A stretch of DNA of 64,000 nucleotides from Stenocarpella maydis (Eukaryota; Ascomycota; Sordariomycetes; Diaporthales; Diaporthaceae). Every line of letters begins with the position of its first letter. The first letter of the stretch is position 1. The DNA lies in the NCBI GenBank assembly GCA_002270565.1, contig NQMI01000059.1, forward strand, positions 62,001 to 126,000. Reading direction: 5' to 3'. This document shows positions 46,249 through 55,269 of the stretch, in pieces. The notes under the pieces were generated by a model. The model was not told the origin of the DNA, did no database searches, and saw nothing but the letters and a program-made list of their open reading frames with translations. The translations under genes were made by a program, and so were the position numbers.

Positions 46249-47731
46249 ACTGCCGGCCTAGCTGAATGTTGTCACCAGTTGTTAGTTTTCCTCACGATCG
46301 GAGGCATGCTTGCGGTCCAAATCATCCCATATCTTCACATGCATGGGGACGGATTCGATGAGAAAACACCACGCATGGGGGAAATCTCACCTTGGGGCCG
46401 AAATGATTGCGGCGCTGGGTTGGGTCGTCGCCACCACCGCCTCGAGCGGCAGCTTGTCCGAAGCCACCGTGGTTGCCTCCGTGGCCGGCAATAGATGGCC
46501 CCGGATTGCAGCTTCAAAGTCCTTGGTTTCATGGAAGGGCTAGCGCAACTCGGTCACTACGCGTTCCCAGACCTTCAAGAGGTTCTGTGTTGCTATACCA
46601 TGCCCGACCATTACCTTGGCCTGGTTGATCCTTGGAAAATGGAAGTCCGAGCAAAGACTTTGAAGAGGAGGACCTCTTGGTACCTGATGACCTCTCTTCC
46701 GGACGATTGGAGCAGGTCCGAATGTTGCAGCAGCAGCAAAACATACACACGCATATTATGTCACCTCGGGATATCGCGAGCTGAAGCGCCACAATCATCG
46801 CGTGAACGTGGTACGTCAGCTAGCACATGTTATCGGATCGCGAGGCGTCGTGCGGGCGGTCAAAAGTGCCTATTGGCAGTGTCAGCCTGGGTATGTGGTC
46901 CTGATGTATTACACTCAGCCCGTCAGCTACTGGGGCGTCATCGTGTTGCCCCGAGCTGTCAGTGCAGACTGTGAGGGCGGGTCGGGAACCGCATTGGGTG
47001 ATCTAGAAGCAACCGGACACAGCCAGTCATACTGTTCGTCACAAGCCCAGACGGAGAATATAATTCTGTATCAAGGGTGAGTATTCTACACCGAAAGTGA
47101 GTGGCTGCCTGAGCCTAGGCAATCCTTGCCCAGCCGTGAGAACTGCAAGAATTTCACGGTTGATCAGCAGGCTATCAAGGCTCTTGACCAAGCATTAGGC
47201 TTATTATGGACAGGTGACAGATCAGGCACTATAAGGATTTGTGGACGGTGTCTTTTGCCTAGCCTCGAAAAGCTAACCTCAAGGCAGCCCCCGTGTTTTG
47301 CATTTCCGCTGCGCAGCTGCGTAGTGGCGCTGTTATCTGAGACGCCATTTTCGACATCCGAGCGCCTGTCATTGCACGGCGCATTCGCGCGGCCCAAACA
47401 ATGCATCCATTGGCCGGGGCCAAGGCAGTGTGTAATCTCGGCCCATGTGGCCCAATCATGCCTCAATCCATCAGTCGACGAGGACTGGGATTGGCCCAGC
47501 TCTCTGCACAACCGTGCCGGTGAGACCTTCGACCCCCAATAGTAAATACGCCAAAGGGCACGTCATCTCACCCTCACCTGCAAGGGGCGGACTCTCAATT
47601 AAATACCATTGTGCACTCCTCCTTGCCACCTTCAACCCCGGGGCAGATACGTTGGGCATCGCTGAATTCGCCACCCGCAGGACCCACCCAAGAACGTTTG
47701 GTTGGAAAATCTGAGGTTGCCAGGAAGAGTT
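46249..47731. other. Gene-like but unresolved DNA upstream of the HET gene
   Basis: Ordinary composition with several open frames of 70-160 aa (for example plus-strand 46495-46974, starting MAPDCSFKVLGFMEGLAQLG). Some stretches look protein-like, but no domain, signal peptide or consistent splicing was found. It could continue the degraded gene above. Confidence 0.3.
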
Positions 47732-47790
47732 GTGAGTGAGCCCGGGTGTGGGTTCAGATGTTGGAGACACCGAGCTAACAGCATCCACAG
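47732..47790 (+). other. Probable 5' UTR intron of the HET gene
   Basis: Donor GTGAGT, branch point GCTAACAG and acceptor CCACAG just 9 bases before the HET gene ATG. Spacing and signals are typical for this genome. Confidence 0.4.
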
Positions 47791-47799
47791 ACCACGGCC

Positions 47800-48885
47800 A
47801 TGCTCCTGCTTGATACCACCAGTCAGCGACTGTGCGAGTTCCTCAGCCATGCGCCAGCGTATGCAACCTTCTCTACCAGACGGGAAAGCGGCGGTGTGGT
47901 GCAGGACAATCCGTGCAACCCCCAGGCCCTGCAAAAAGCGTGCCTCGAATGCCAACGCCATGGCCTGCAGTGGCTATGGAACGATGCCATCTGCATCAAC
48001 AGGACATCCAAAGAAGCTCTCTCGGAATCGCTGAATTCCCTGGCCGAGATTTATCGGAACGGCAGGCTGTGCATTGTTTATCTGCACGATCTGCTGGAGA
48101 CAGAGACGTCCGTGGACCTCGGGCTGTCGAGCTGTGCCTGGTTCGAGCACGTCTGGATGCTACCTCATCTCATCTTTTCTTCAGCATTGCATTTCTACGA
48201 CGCTCAATGGAAACACATAGGCTGTAAGTCGGAACTTATTCCAGTGCTTTCGCGCGTGACATCGATCGACCGAGGTGTCTTGGAGGATTGGCACTCATTG
48301 GGGGACTGTTCGAATAGCACCAAGATGTCGTGGGCAGCAGGGCTGTCGGCGGACTGCATCGAAGATACTGCATATTCGCTCCTCGCAGTCTTCAACACCC
48401 ATATGCCCGTCAACTACGGTGAAGGTATGAGTTCTTTCCTCAGGCTGCAGGAGAAGATCATGGAGAACACCAGTGACTATTCACTTCTCGCATGGCAACC
48501 ACGGACAGCTCACCAATATCGCGGGGTGCTCGCCCACTCGCCAGAGGAATATAGCCACTTGAAACACAACCCGGGGGAAACCCTCCAGATGGAGGGGAAT
48601 CTGAGATTTGAGTCCGACGGGGTTCACATACAAGCCGGCCTGGGTGGACGAGGGAACGACCTGCTTCTACCGCTTTATACACCTGACGGGCGTACCACAT
48701 GGATTGTTCTGTCCCTGTGGGACGGGCTATTCGTCCGGAACTGCACTGCCACCGTAGTTGATGGCGCTAAAGTCGTTAACGTCTTCGACAGAAACATATG
48801 TGTCAGGCGGGATGTGGACTCTGGTCTTTCCAACGAAATCGCATCGCACCGGCCTGGACCGAAATACAAGCAGTATGGCCCCTGA
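47800..48885 (+). CDS. HET-domain (heterokaryon incompatibility) protein
   Basis: Single frame of 361 aa. The start MLLLDTTSQRLCEFLSH and YATFS follow the usual opening of HET proteins. The three HET motifs are readable: CLECQRHGLQWLWNDAICIN with AEIYRNGRLCIVYLHDL, then AWFEHVWMLPHLIFSSALHFYDAQW, where RGWTLQELIAP is usual. The normal GWTLQE has become VWMLPH. The distal block MSWAAGLSADCIEDTAYSLL-AVFNTHMPVNYGEG-SFLRLQEKI is well kept. Such proteins trigger growth arrest or cell death when unlike fungal strains fuse, but many copies are of unknown role. The changes in the middle block raise the chance of altered or lost function. A C2H2 gene follows 89 bp downstream on the same strand. Confidence 0.88.
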   Translation: MLLLDTTSQRLCEFLSHAPAYATFSTRRESGGVVQDNPCNPQALQKACLECQRHGLQWLWNDAICINRTSKEALSESLNSLAEIYRNGRLCIVYLHDLLETETSVDLGLSSCAWFEHVWMLPHLIFSSALHFYDAQWKHIGCKSELIPVLSRVTSIDRGVLEDWHSLGDCSNSTKMSWAAGLSADCIEDTAYSLLAVFNTHMPVNYGEGMSSFLRLQEKIMENTSDYSLLAWQPRTAHQYRGVLAHSPEEYSHLKHNPGETLQMEGNLRFESDGVHIQAGLGGRGNDLLLPLYTPDGRTTWIVLSLWDGLFVRNCTATVVDGAKVVNVFDRNICVRRDVDSGLSNEIASHRPGPKYKQYGP

Positions 48886-48974
48886 ATGCGAGTAGCAATG
48901 ATAAATGTCGACCTAACCTATAGCTCAGAACCTCTACTGGTGGCCAGTCCAGGCAGTCCTCCATCTGTGTCCGA

Positions 48975-50102
48975 ATGAACCGCCATGGCATAGCGGGCAG
49001 CTACAAGGCAGGGTCTGTAGATGCCTTGATCTCCGAGGCAGCTTATCCTGCCACGAAGGAGGCCCAGGGCGGGGAATTCTTCTCAGGCCTCCCTGGCGAC
49101 AGTTTAGACTGCTCCGGGGCACATATCGAAGAGGCCGCAGGCCCTCACTCGGTATCAAGACCTCACACCGGCGAAACAGCGGATGAAGAAGCATCAAGAG
49201 CCAGCCTCGAAAGCGCCGGGGGGTCGAGCCAGCACGACCCGCAAGAGACCCTCGACGAGGGACACCCGTTTTCCGCAGTACTCGGAGAGCTGAAGACAAA
49301 CCTGGTGGACCGCTTCCTGGCCACCTGCAACTCCAAGCCGGGCAAGCGGGCGCTCCTCTCCTGGGCGAGCGGCCCGCGCAAGCGAGCCAGGCGCGGGGGG
49401 GGCTGGGCGGACGCCTACACGGACGTCGAGCTCGCGTCGGACCCGGAGGACCTCGACGCCGTGGTCGTCAGCCACGCAGGCGCGCGGGCGAGCACCTTCG
49501 CCTGCCCCTTCTACCTCGTGGACCGGGTGAGGCACGAGGCCTGCCTGACGGGCGCGCACCGGCTCTCCACCGTCGAGGACGTCAGGGAGCACCTGTGGGC
49601 GGCGCACCGCCGCCCAAGCTCGTGCCCCATCTGCGGGGAGGCGTTCGCCACGCTGGGGGCCCGCGACGAGCACATCCGCCGCCGGTCGTGCCGGCAGCCC
49701 GGGGGGGACGACGATAGCGAGCACCCCGGCGGCGGCGGCGACGGCCTCACCGACGGCCAGGTCCAGCAGCTCGCCCGGCAGGGGTCGGAGCCCCCGCTGT
49801 CCAGGGAGGGCCGGTGGTTCGAGATATGGGACGTGGTCTGGCCCTCGCGCGGGCGGCCCCCGTCGCCGTACTACTCGACCGAGCGTGAGTTCAGGGTGCT
49901 CGCCCTCAGGGCCTTCTGCGAGGCCAACGGGCCCACCATCATATCGGACTTTCTGAGGGACAGGGGTCTCCTGGAGTGGGAGGTCGCGAATGAGGAACGT
50001 AACCTCGCTATTCTGCACAGGATGGTTCTTCAGCATGCCATTGATGAGGTTTATCGGAGGTTTCCTGGTGGAGCAGAGGATGTGGGGAGAGAGCATTATT
50101 AA
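48975..50102 (+). CDS. C2H2-type zinc-finger-like protein
   Basis: Single frame of 375 aa. An acidic, Ser/Gly-rich N-terminal third includes a basic patch GPRKRARRGG. The central region matches a fungus-specific layout: FACPFYLVDRVRHEACLTGA, then VREHLWAAHRRPSSCPICGEAF and DEHIRRRSC. It thus has one degenerate and one C-x2-C/H-x-C finger. A Gly/Asp linker and a helical C-terminus (DVVWPSRGRPPSPYYSTERE onwards) follow. Proteins of this type are common near HET or NLR genes in fungi, with unknown roles. The stop lies 34 bp before the pogo element. No lesion is seen. The start could be a later Met, but none is clearly better. Confidence 0.72.
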   Translation: MNRHGIAGSYKAGSVDALISEAAYPATKEAQGGEFFSGLPGDSLDCSGAHIEEAAGPHSVSRPHTGETADEEASRASLESAGGSSQHDPQETLDEGHPFSAVLGELKTNLVDRFLATCNSKPGKRALLSWASGPRKRARRGGGWADAYTDVELASDPEDLDAVVVSHAGARASTFACPFYLVDRVRHEACLTGAHRLSTVEDVREHLWAAHRRPSSCPICGEAFATLGARDEHIRRRSCRQPGGDDDSEHPGGGGDGLTDGQVQQLARQGSEPPLSREGRWFEIWDVVWPSRGRPPSPYYSTEREFRVLALRAFCEANGPTIISDFLRDRGLLEWEVANEERNLAILHRMVLQHAIDEVYRRFPGGAEDVGREHY

Positions 50103-50135
50103 GGTGAAGGATATTGATAGTTGCCGATAGGAATA

Positions 50136-51975
50136 ACGTGGGTGGCCCACTTTCGGCGCACCCCCTGATTCGGCGCACCTCCTCGTTAACCACTGAAGCT
50201 ATTCCCATCGTCAATTGCTCGCCACCATGATAACCGATCCCTATTCCGTTGGTGTTGAGGAATCGTCAGAATCTTTGCTATCAGGGGACACCTCGCCGGC
50301 TTCGATTTTCGCCTTACGAATAGCCTCAATATCGGCGAAAGCTGCATTTGGGTTGATTGTGACCTTCTTCCTCTTGGTCTTCCTGCTGGCCTCAATTTGA
50401 CTGTCTAGCTGCTTGTTTTTTCGTGAAGTTATCGTTAACTCCGTCTCTTTCTGGTTGTATGCTTTGAGGATTTTTCTGAGGAGTCGTCGTCGTGTAGGGC
50501 TTGAGTGTTTCTGATGCTTATAATCAGCTATAAGCCGGCGCATCTCTTGGGACCTCTTTGGCGTAGCATAATTGGGCCCCATGGGATGAAAAATATACTT
50601 AGGCGCTCTGCTCGGCCTAATGAAGCTATTCGGACTACTTGAATTAACTGATTTGGGCTGGTTCCGGTGGTTTTTAAGGATGTAGGTGCTTCTTAGTTCC
50701 TTCACCTTGGAGACGGGCTAAAGACTAGTCGCCCTCCACCTAGAACGAATATTTTCCTCTGTAATTGCCTCTTTGCGTGCCCTCTAATAGCAATAAAGAA
50801 ATTGTCACCTTGTTATTGCTGTTGATGATTTGAATTGCCCCAGAGCGTGTAAGTGCTTCCTGAAGGAGGCTTTGAGCGGCGCGAAGACCCTAATGTTAAG
50901 GGGCTGAAGTATATGGGAGGTATATGCTGGCAAGAATAGTATATATATATGATTTGAGAAGCAATCCCATATGAAATCAATCGTTGTGTGGCTATGGTGC
51001 CCGTTAATAACCAATAATCGCCACTCATTAGGGTCCTCTGGCCTCATTTGAGGAATAAAGACCCTCCTTACCCACTTAATAGCTATTTTTTCCTCTATCC
51101 ACCCCTTCTTTGTTGCCGTGAATTGCCAGCTGTTAAAATCCTTAAGGACTATAGGAAACCACTGCTGCTGAACACTCTTGCCCTTGAATATAATCAATGG
51201 GTTAAGGCGTTTCCCTAGAGTGTTGATACACTTAATATAAGAGGTCCACGCTCTCGAATTATAGTCTAATTGGCTGATGGGTCTATTACGCGAATAGCCG
51301 AGGGTCAGAACGCTCTTCGAACGCCCTTCTATTATTCCTCCCTTGTTAGCGTTCTAGCGGTTGTGAGGAAGAATCGATTTGACTATAGGCAATTGGAGGA
51401 GGTTAAACCAAGCCCCTATATTTGTCTTCGTCATCGCCCTCAGCCTTCTTGCCTCTACAAGTTGATTCTTTCGGCTTTGAAGTTTAGGGTGTCTGAAGAG
51501 GAAAGCCCTTAGCCACTTCCTCCCTAGGGGAGGGCGATTCTCGTTAGGGAAGGCGAGGCGGGCTGCGAGGGCTCTGGTTTCGTATCGCGTTGGCCCTAGC
51601 CCTAGGCTACTTTGATGGATAATATAGAGTGCTAATTGAGCCTCCTAATAGTTGTTAAGAAACCTCTGAGGGTTAGAAGCTTCGTGATGGCTGGGGATAC
51701 CCGTACGGCGGCAACGAAGGGTGGTCTCCGGGATGTGCCATAGCCTGGAAGCCAGCTGAGTTGGCATCCCATCTGCCATCGCCGTGAGGGCGTTATAAAC
51801 GTTAGCTTCTGAGTATTGCTTCATGATGGTCTGATTGACGTGCACAAGAAGTTTGGTGACCAGAAAAAAATCCCTCGTTGAGATATTTGAGTTTTTCTAT
51901 GGGGGGTCCCCTGACGCGTCGCGGGTGTGGAGCCGCGCCGAATCAGGGGGTGCGCCGAAAGTGGGCCACCCACGT
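50136..51975 (-). mobile_element. Fot1/pogo transposon, near-complete, lightly RIPed
   Basis: 1840 bp flanked by TA (50134-50135 and 51976-51977). Perfect inverted ends of about 41 bp begin ACGTGGGTGGCCCACTTTCG. The minus strand encodes a transposase. The N-terminal helix-turn-helix frame runs 51845-51645. A CENP-B-like block follows (LGRKWLRAFLFRHPKL). The DDE domain shows PLIIFKGKSVQQQWFP, WRLLVINGHHSHTT and LPAYTSHILQPLNIRVFAPL. The C-terminal part follows at 50705-50241. At least two stops interrupt it, CAG-to-TAG near 51645 and TGG-to-TAG near 51350, both RIP-type. It is probably non-autonomous now. Confidence 0.93.
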
Positions 51976-52116
51976 TATAGCTACTTTGGTCCTGTTTCTC
52001 TTCCATCTACTTATGCTGATATATTATGTGGATAGAATCTCCGAAGCCCACAGGAGCCATTCTTCTAAGTCGAATAATAAAAGAAAAATAAGAAGAAAAA
52101 AAAGGGAATTTTTTTT

Positions 52117-52223
52117 TGGTACCGGTAGGAATCGAGCCTTGAACCTAAGTAGGTAGTGAAGGCGGCTCGCCAGAGCGAGCGAGCGGAGATAGGTAGGTAA
52201 GTGTTATTGATAAGGCTAGTACC
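52117..52223 (-). repeat. tRNA-like or SINE-like element, copy 1
   Basis: On the minus strand it starts GGTACTAGCC and ends GGTTCAAGGCTCGATTCC then TACCGGTACCA, followed by nine A. GGCTCGATTCC is close to the B box of polymerase III promoters. The two ends can pair (GGTAC with GTACC). An internal hairpin GCTCGCCAGAGCGAGC is present. The A box is poor and the length (~107) exceeds a tRNA. A tRNA-derived short element is possible, but this is weak. Confidence 0.3.
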
Positions 52224-52366
52224 GAAGGTTTTCATTGAGGCCTCTATATTATTGATTCCGATTCCGATTGAGTTCAATTGGTTTTTTCCCTTGTAGTGCT
52301 GTCATTTGGGTTGTAGTGCTCAGTGCTGTTAGTGCTAAAAACTGTCCAACTAGGCCCAGGAATTAC

Positions 52367-52477
52367 CCACCCATGGGTACCCATGGGTACCCGTGCACGG
52401 ACTTTGGGTCCAACTTTAAAAAAGGACCCAAATTACATAATCAATTACCCATGGGTACCCACGACCCATGGGTATTC
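52367..52477. repeat. ACCCATGGGT palindrome cluster, copy 1
   Basis: ACCCATGGGTACC-type palindromes occur about four times in roughly 110 bases, with variants ACCCGTGC and ACCCACGACCC between. The same cluster is in the duplicate at 55157-55267. Confidence 0.6.
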
Positions 52478-52479
52478 CN

Positions 52480-53318
52480 GTATATAGAAGTGCTTCTTAA
52501 ATAGAATATATATCATCTTTTTACTAGCTTATATAATATACATTTTACAGCCCCTTAATATAGCTATATTTAGCCTACTAAAGAGGGTATTCTAGAAATA
52601 ACTGCACCTCCTTAAGGTATATAACTCCTCTTTAGTTATAGCTAAATAGCAATTCCTCTATTACTATTATAAGGCTTGAGAGGAGGCACTAACAGCTTTA
52701 AATATTCATTCTGGGTGGAAAGCGATAGGGCTGTAGCCGGTCAATAGGGTTAGGGGGCTCTCTAGCAACTATATCCTTGAAAACCGCTAGAGGGAAGATG
52801 ATTCTAATAATTCTAGTGCTAGGAATAGCTTTATCAATGAGAACAGCACACTACGGTCTTTTCCCCAGGTCTATAAGCCTATTTTTGAGACCCCTAAGTA
52901 GTCACGCAAATTGAGGTCTATAGTGCACATTTACATATATAACAAACACTTAAGCCCTATATAATAAGAACTCTTTAGAAAAATCATTAAAGCATATAAC
53001 CAGAAAGAGTATAATTTAATGATATCCTTATGAAAAAATAAGCAGCTGGAGAGTCAAATTAAAGCCAGCAAGAAGTTTAAGAGGAAGAAGATTATAAATA
53101 ACCCAAATGCGTCTTTCGCTAATATTAAGGCTATTCGGAAGGCTAAAATTAAAGCCGGCGAGATATCTCCTAATAGCAATGATTCTAACGATTTGTTAAT
53201 ACTAATGAGAGAGGGATCGGTTATCATTATAGCGGGCAATTGAAGTTAGGAATAGTAGCATTATTAACGAGGAGGGTGGTCGGAATCAGGGGGGGTGCGG
53301 AATGGGGGTCCACCATGT
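52480..53318 (+). mobile_element. Fot1/pogo remnant in inverted orientation
   Basis: The second half of a related pogo transposase on the plus strand. CAGCCCCTTAATATAGC near 52540 matches the LQPLNI block. Near 52960-53230 the C-terminal part aligns with the minus strand of 50241-50500. The right end CCCCTGATTCGG-type terminus (53277-53318) is followed by TA. It is heavily RIP-damaged and clearly diverged from the copy at 50136, so it represents another member. Confidence 0.7.
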
Positions 53319-53320
53319 TA

Positions 53321-54765
53321 GCTATAAGCCAGTGTATCTCTTGGGACCTCTTTAGTATAGCATAATTAGGCCCTATAGGATAAAAAATATACTTAGGTGC
53401 TCCACTTGGCCTGATGAAGCTATTCAGACTACTTGAATTAATTAATTCAGGCTGGTTCCAATAGTTTTTAAGGATATAGGTGCTTCTTAGTCCCTTTACC
53501 TTAAAGATAGGCCAAAGACTAGTTGCCCTCCACCTAGAATGAATATTTTCCTCTATAATTGCCTCTTCATATGCCCTCCAATAGCAATAAAGAAACCATC
53601 ATCTTATTATTACTATTAATAATTCAAATTACCCTAGAGCATACAAGTGCTTCCTAAAGGAGGCTTTGAGCAGCACAAAGACCCTAACGTTAAGGGGCTG
53701 AAGCATATGGGAGGTATATGCTAATAAGAATAGTATATATATATAATTTAAAAAGCACTCCTATATAAAATCGACTGTTATATAGTTATAGTACCCATTA
53801 ATAACCAATAATTACCACTTATTAGGGTCCTCTAGCTTCATTTAAGGAATAAAGACCCTTCTTACCTACTTAATAGCTATTTTTTCCTCTATCCACCCCT
53901 TCTTTATTACCATAAATTGCTAGCCATCAAAATCCTTGAGGACTATAGGAAATTACTACTACTAAATACTCTTATTCTTAAATATAATTAATGGATTAAA
54001 GCGCTTCCCTAAAACGTTAATATATTTAATATAAGAGGTTTATACTCTTAAATTATAGTCTAATTAGCTGATAGGGCTATTATGCAAATAGCTAAGGGTT
54101 AGAATGCTCTTTAAAGGCCCTTCTATTTTTCCTCCTTCATTAGCGTTCCAGTAGTTATAAGAATTAATTTGACTATAGGTAATTGGAGGAGGTTAAACTA
54201 AGCCCTTATATTTATCTTTATCATTGCCCTCAGCCTTCTTGCCTCTATAAGTTGATTCTTTCGGCTTTGAAGTTTAGGGTGTCTGAAGAGGAAAGCCCTT
54301 AGCTACTTCCTCCCTAGGGGAGGGTGATTCTCATTAGGGAAGGCAAGGCAGGCTGCAAGGGCTCTAGTTTCATATCGCATTGGCCCTAGCCCTAGGCTAC
54401 TTTAATGGATAATATATAGTGCTAATTGAGCCTCCTGATAGTCATTAAGAAACCTCTGAGGGTCAGAAGCTTCGCGATGGCTGGGGACACCCGTATGGCG
54501 GCAACAAAAGGTAGTCTCCGAGATGTACTATAGCCTAAAAGCCAGCCGAGTTAGCATCCAATCTGCCATCACCATAAGGGCGTTATAAACGTCAGCTTCT
54601 AAGTATTGCTTCATAATGGTCTAATTAATGTGCACAAGAAGTTTGATAACCAGAAAAAAATCCCTCGCTGAGATATTTGAGTTTTTCTATGGGGGGTCCC
54701 CTGACGCGTCGCGGGTGTGGAGCCGCGCCGAATCAGGGGGTGCGCCGAAAGTGGGCCACCCACGT
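53321..54765 (-). mobile_element. Fot1/pogo transposon, left-truncated RIPed copy
   Basis: Aligns with 50531-51975. The left ~390 bp are missing and the copy starts at GCTATAAGCC against the inverted remnant. Over 53321 to about 54660 it differs from the first copy mostly by C-to-T and G-to-A changes. From about 54671 to the right terminus the two are identical. Confidence 0.88.
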
Positions 54766-55268
54766 TATAGCTACTTTGGTCCTGTTTCTCTTCCATCTAC
54801 TTATGCTGATATATTATGTGGATAGAATCTCCGAAGCCCACAGGAGCCATTCTTCTAAGTCGAATAATAAAAGAAAAATAAGAAGAAAAAAAAGGGAATT
54901 TTTTTTTGGTACCGGTAGGAATCGAGCCTTGAACCTAAGTAGGTAGTGAAGGCGGCTCGCCAGAGCGAGCGAGCGGAGATAGGTAGGTAAGTGTTATTGA
55001 TAAGGCTAGTACCGAAGGTTTTCATTGAGGCCTCTATATTATTGATTCCGATTCCGATTGAGTTCAATTGGTTTTTTCCCTTGTAGTGCTGTCATTTGGG
55101 TTGTAGTGCTCAGTGCTGTTAGTGCTAAAAACTGTCCAACTAGGCCCAGGAATTACCCACCCATGGGTACCCATGGGTACCCGTGCACGGACTTTGGGTC
55201 CAACTTTAAAAAAGGACCCAAATTACATAATCAATTACCCATGGGTACCCACGACCCATGGGTATTCT
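54766..55268. repeat. Duplicated flank block, copy 2
   Basis: Matches 51976-52478 without a difference that I can see, including the tRNA-like element (54907-55013) and the ACCCATGGGT cluster. Here the sequence continues into a hAT element rather than an N. Confidence 0.85.
54907..55013 (-). repeat. tRNA-like or SINE-like element, copy 2
   Basis: Same sequence as 52117-52223, offset by 2790 bases, as part of the duplicated block. Confidence 0.3.
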
Positions 55269-55269
55269 T

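Larger units (their letters stand above)
51976..52478. repeat. Duplicated flank block, copy 1
   Basis: As far as I can read, identical to 54766-55268. Together with the preceding ~95 bp of the pogo end the identity covers about 600 bp. It ends at a single N (52479). Confidence 0.85.

Noticed and set aside
49194..50150. 318-aa minus-strand open frame
   Set aside because: Antisense of the C2H2 gene and running into the pogo terminus. The plus-strand reading has recognisable zinc ligands.
52117..52223. Calling a functional tRNA gene
   Set aside because: The length, poor A box and lack of a clear anticodon arm do not fit a tRNA.
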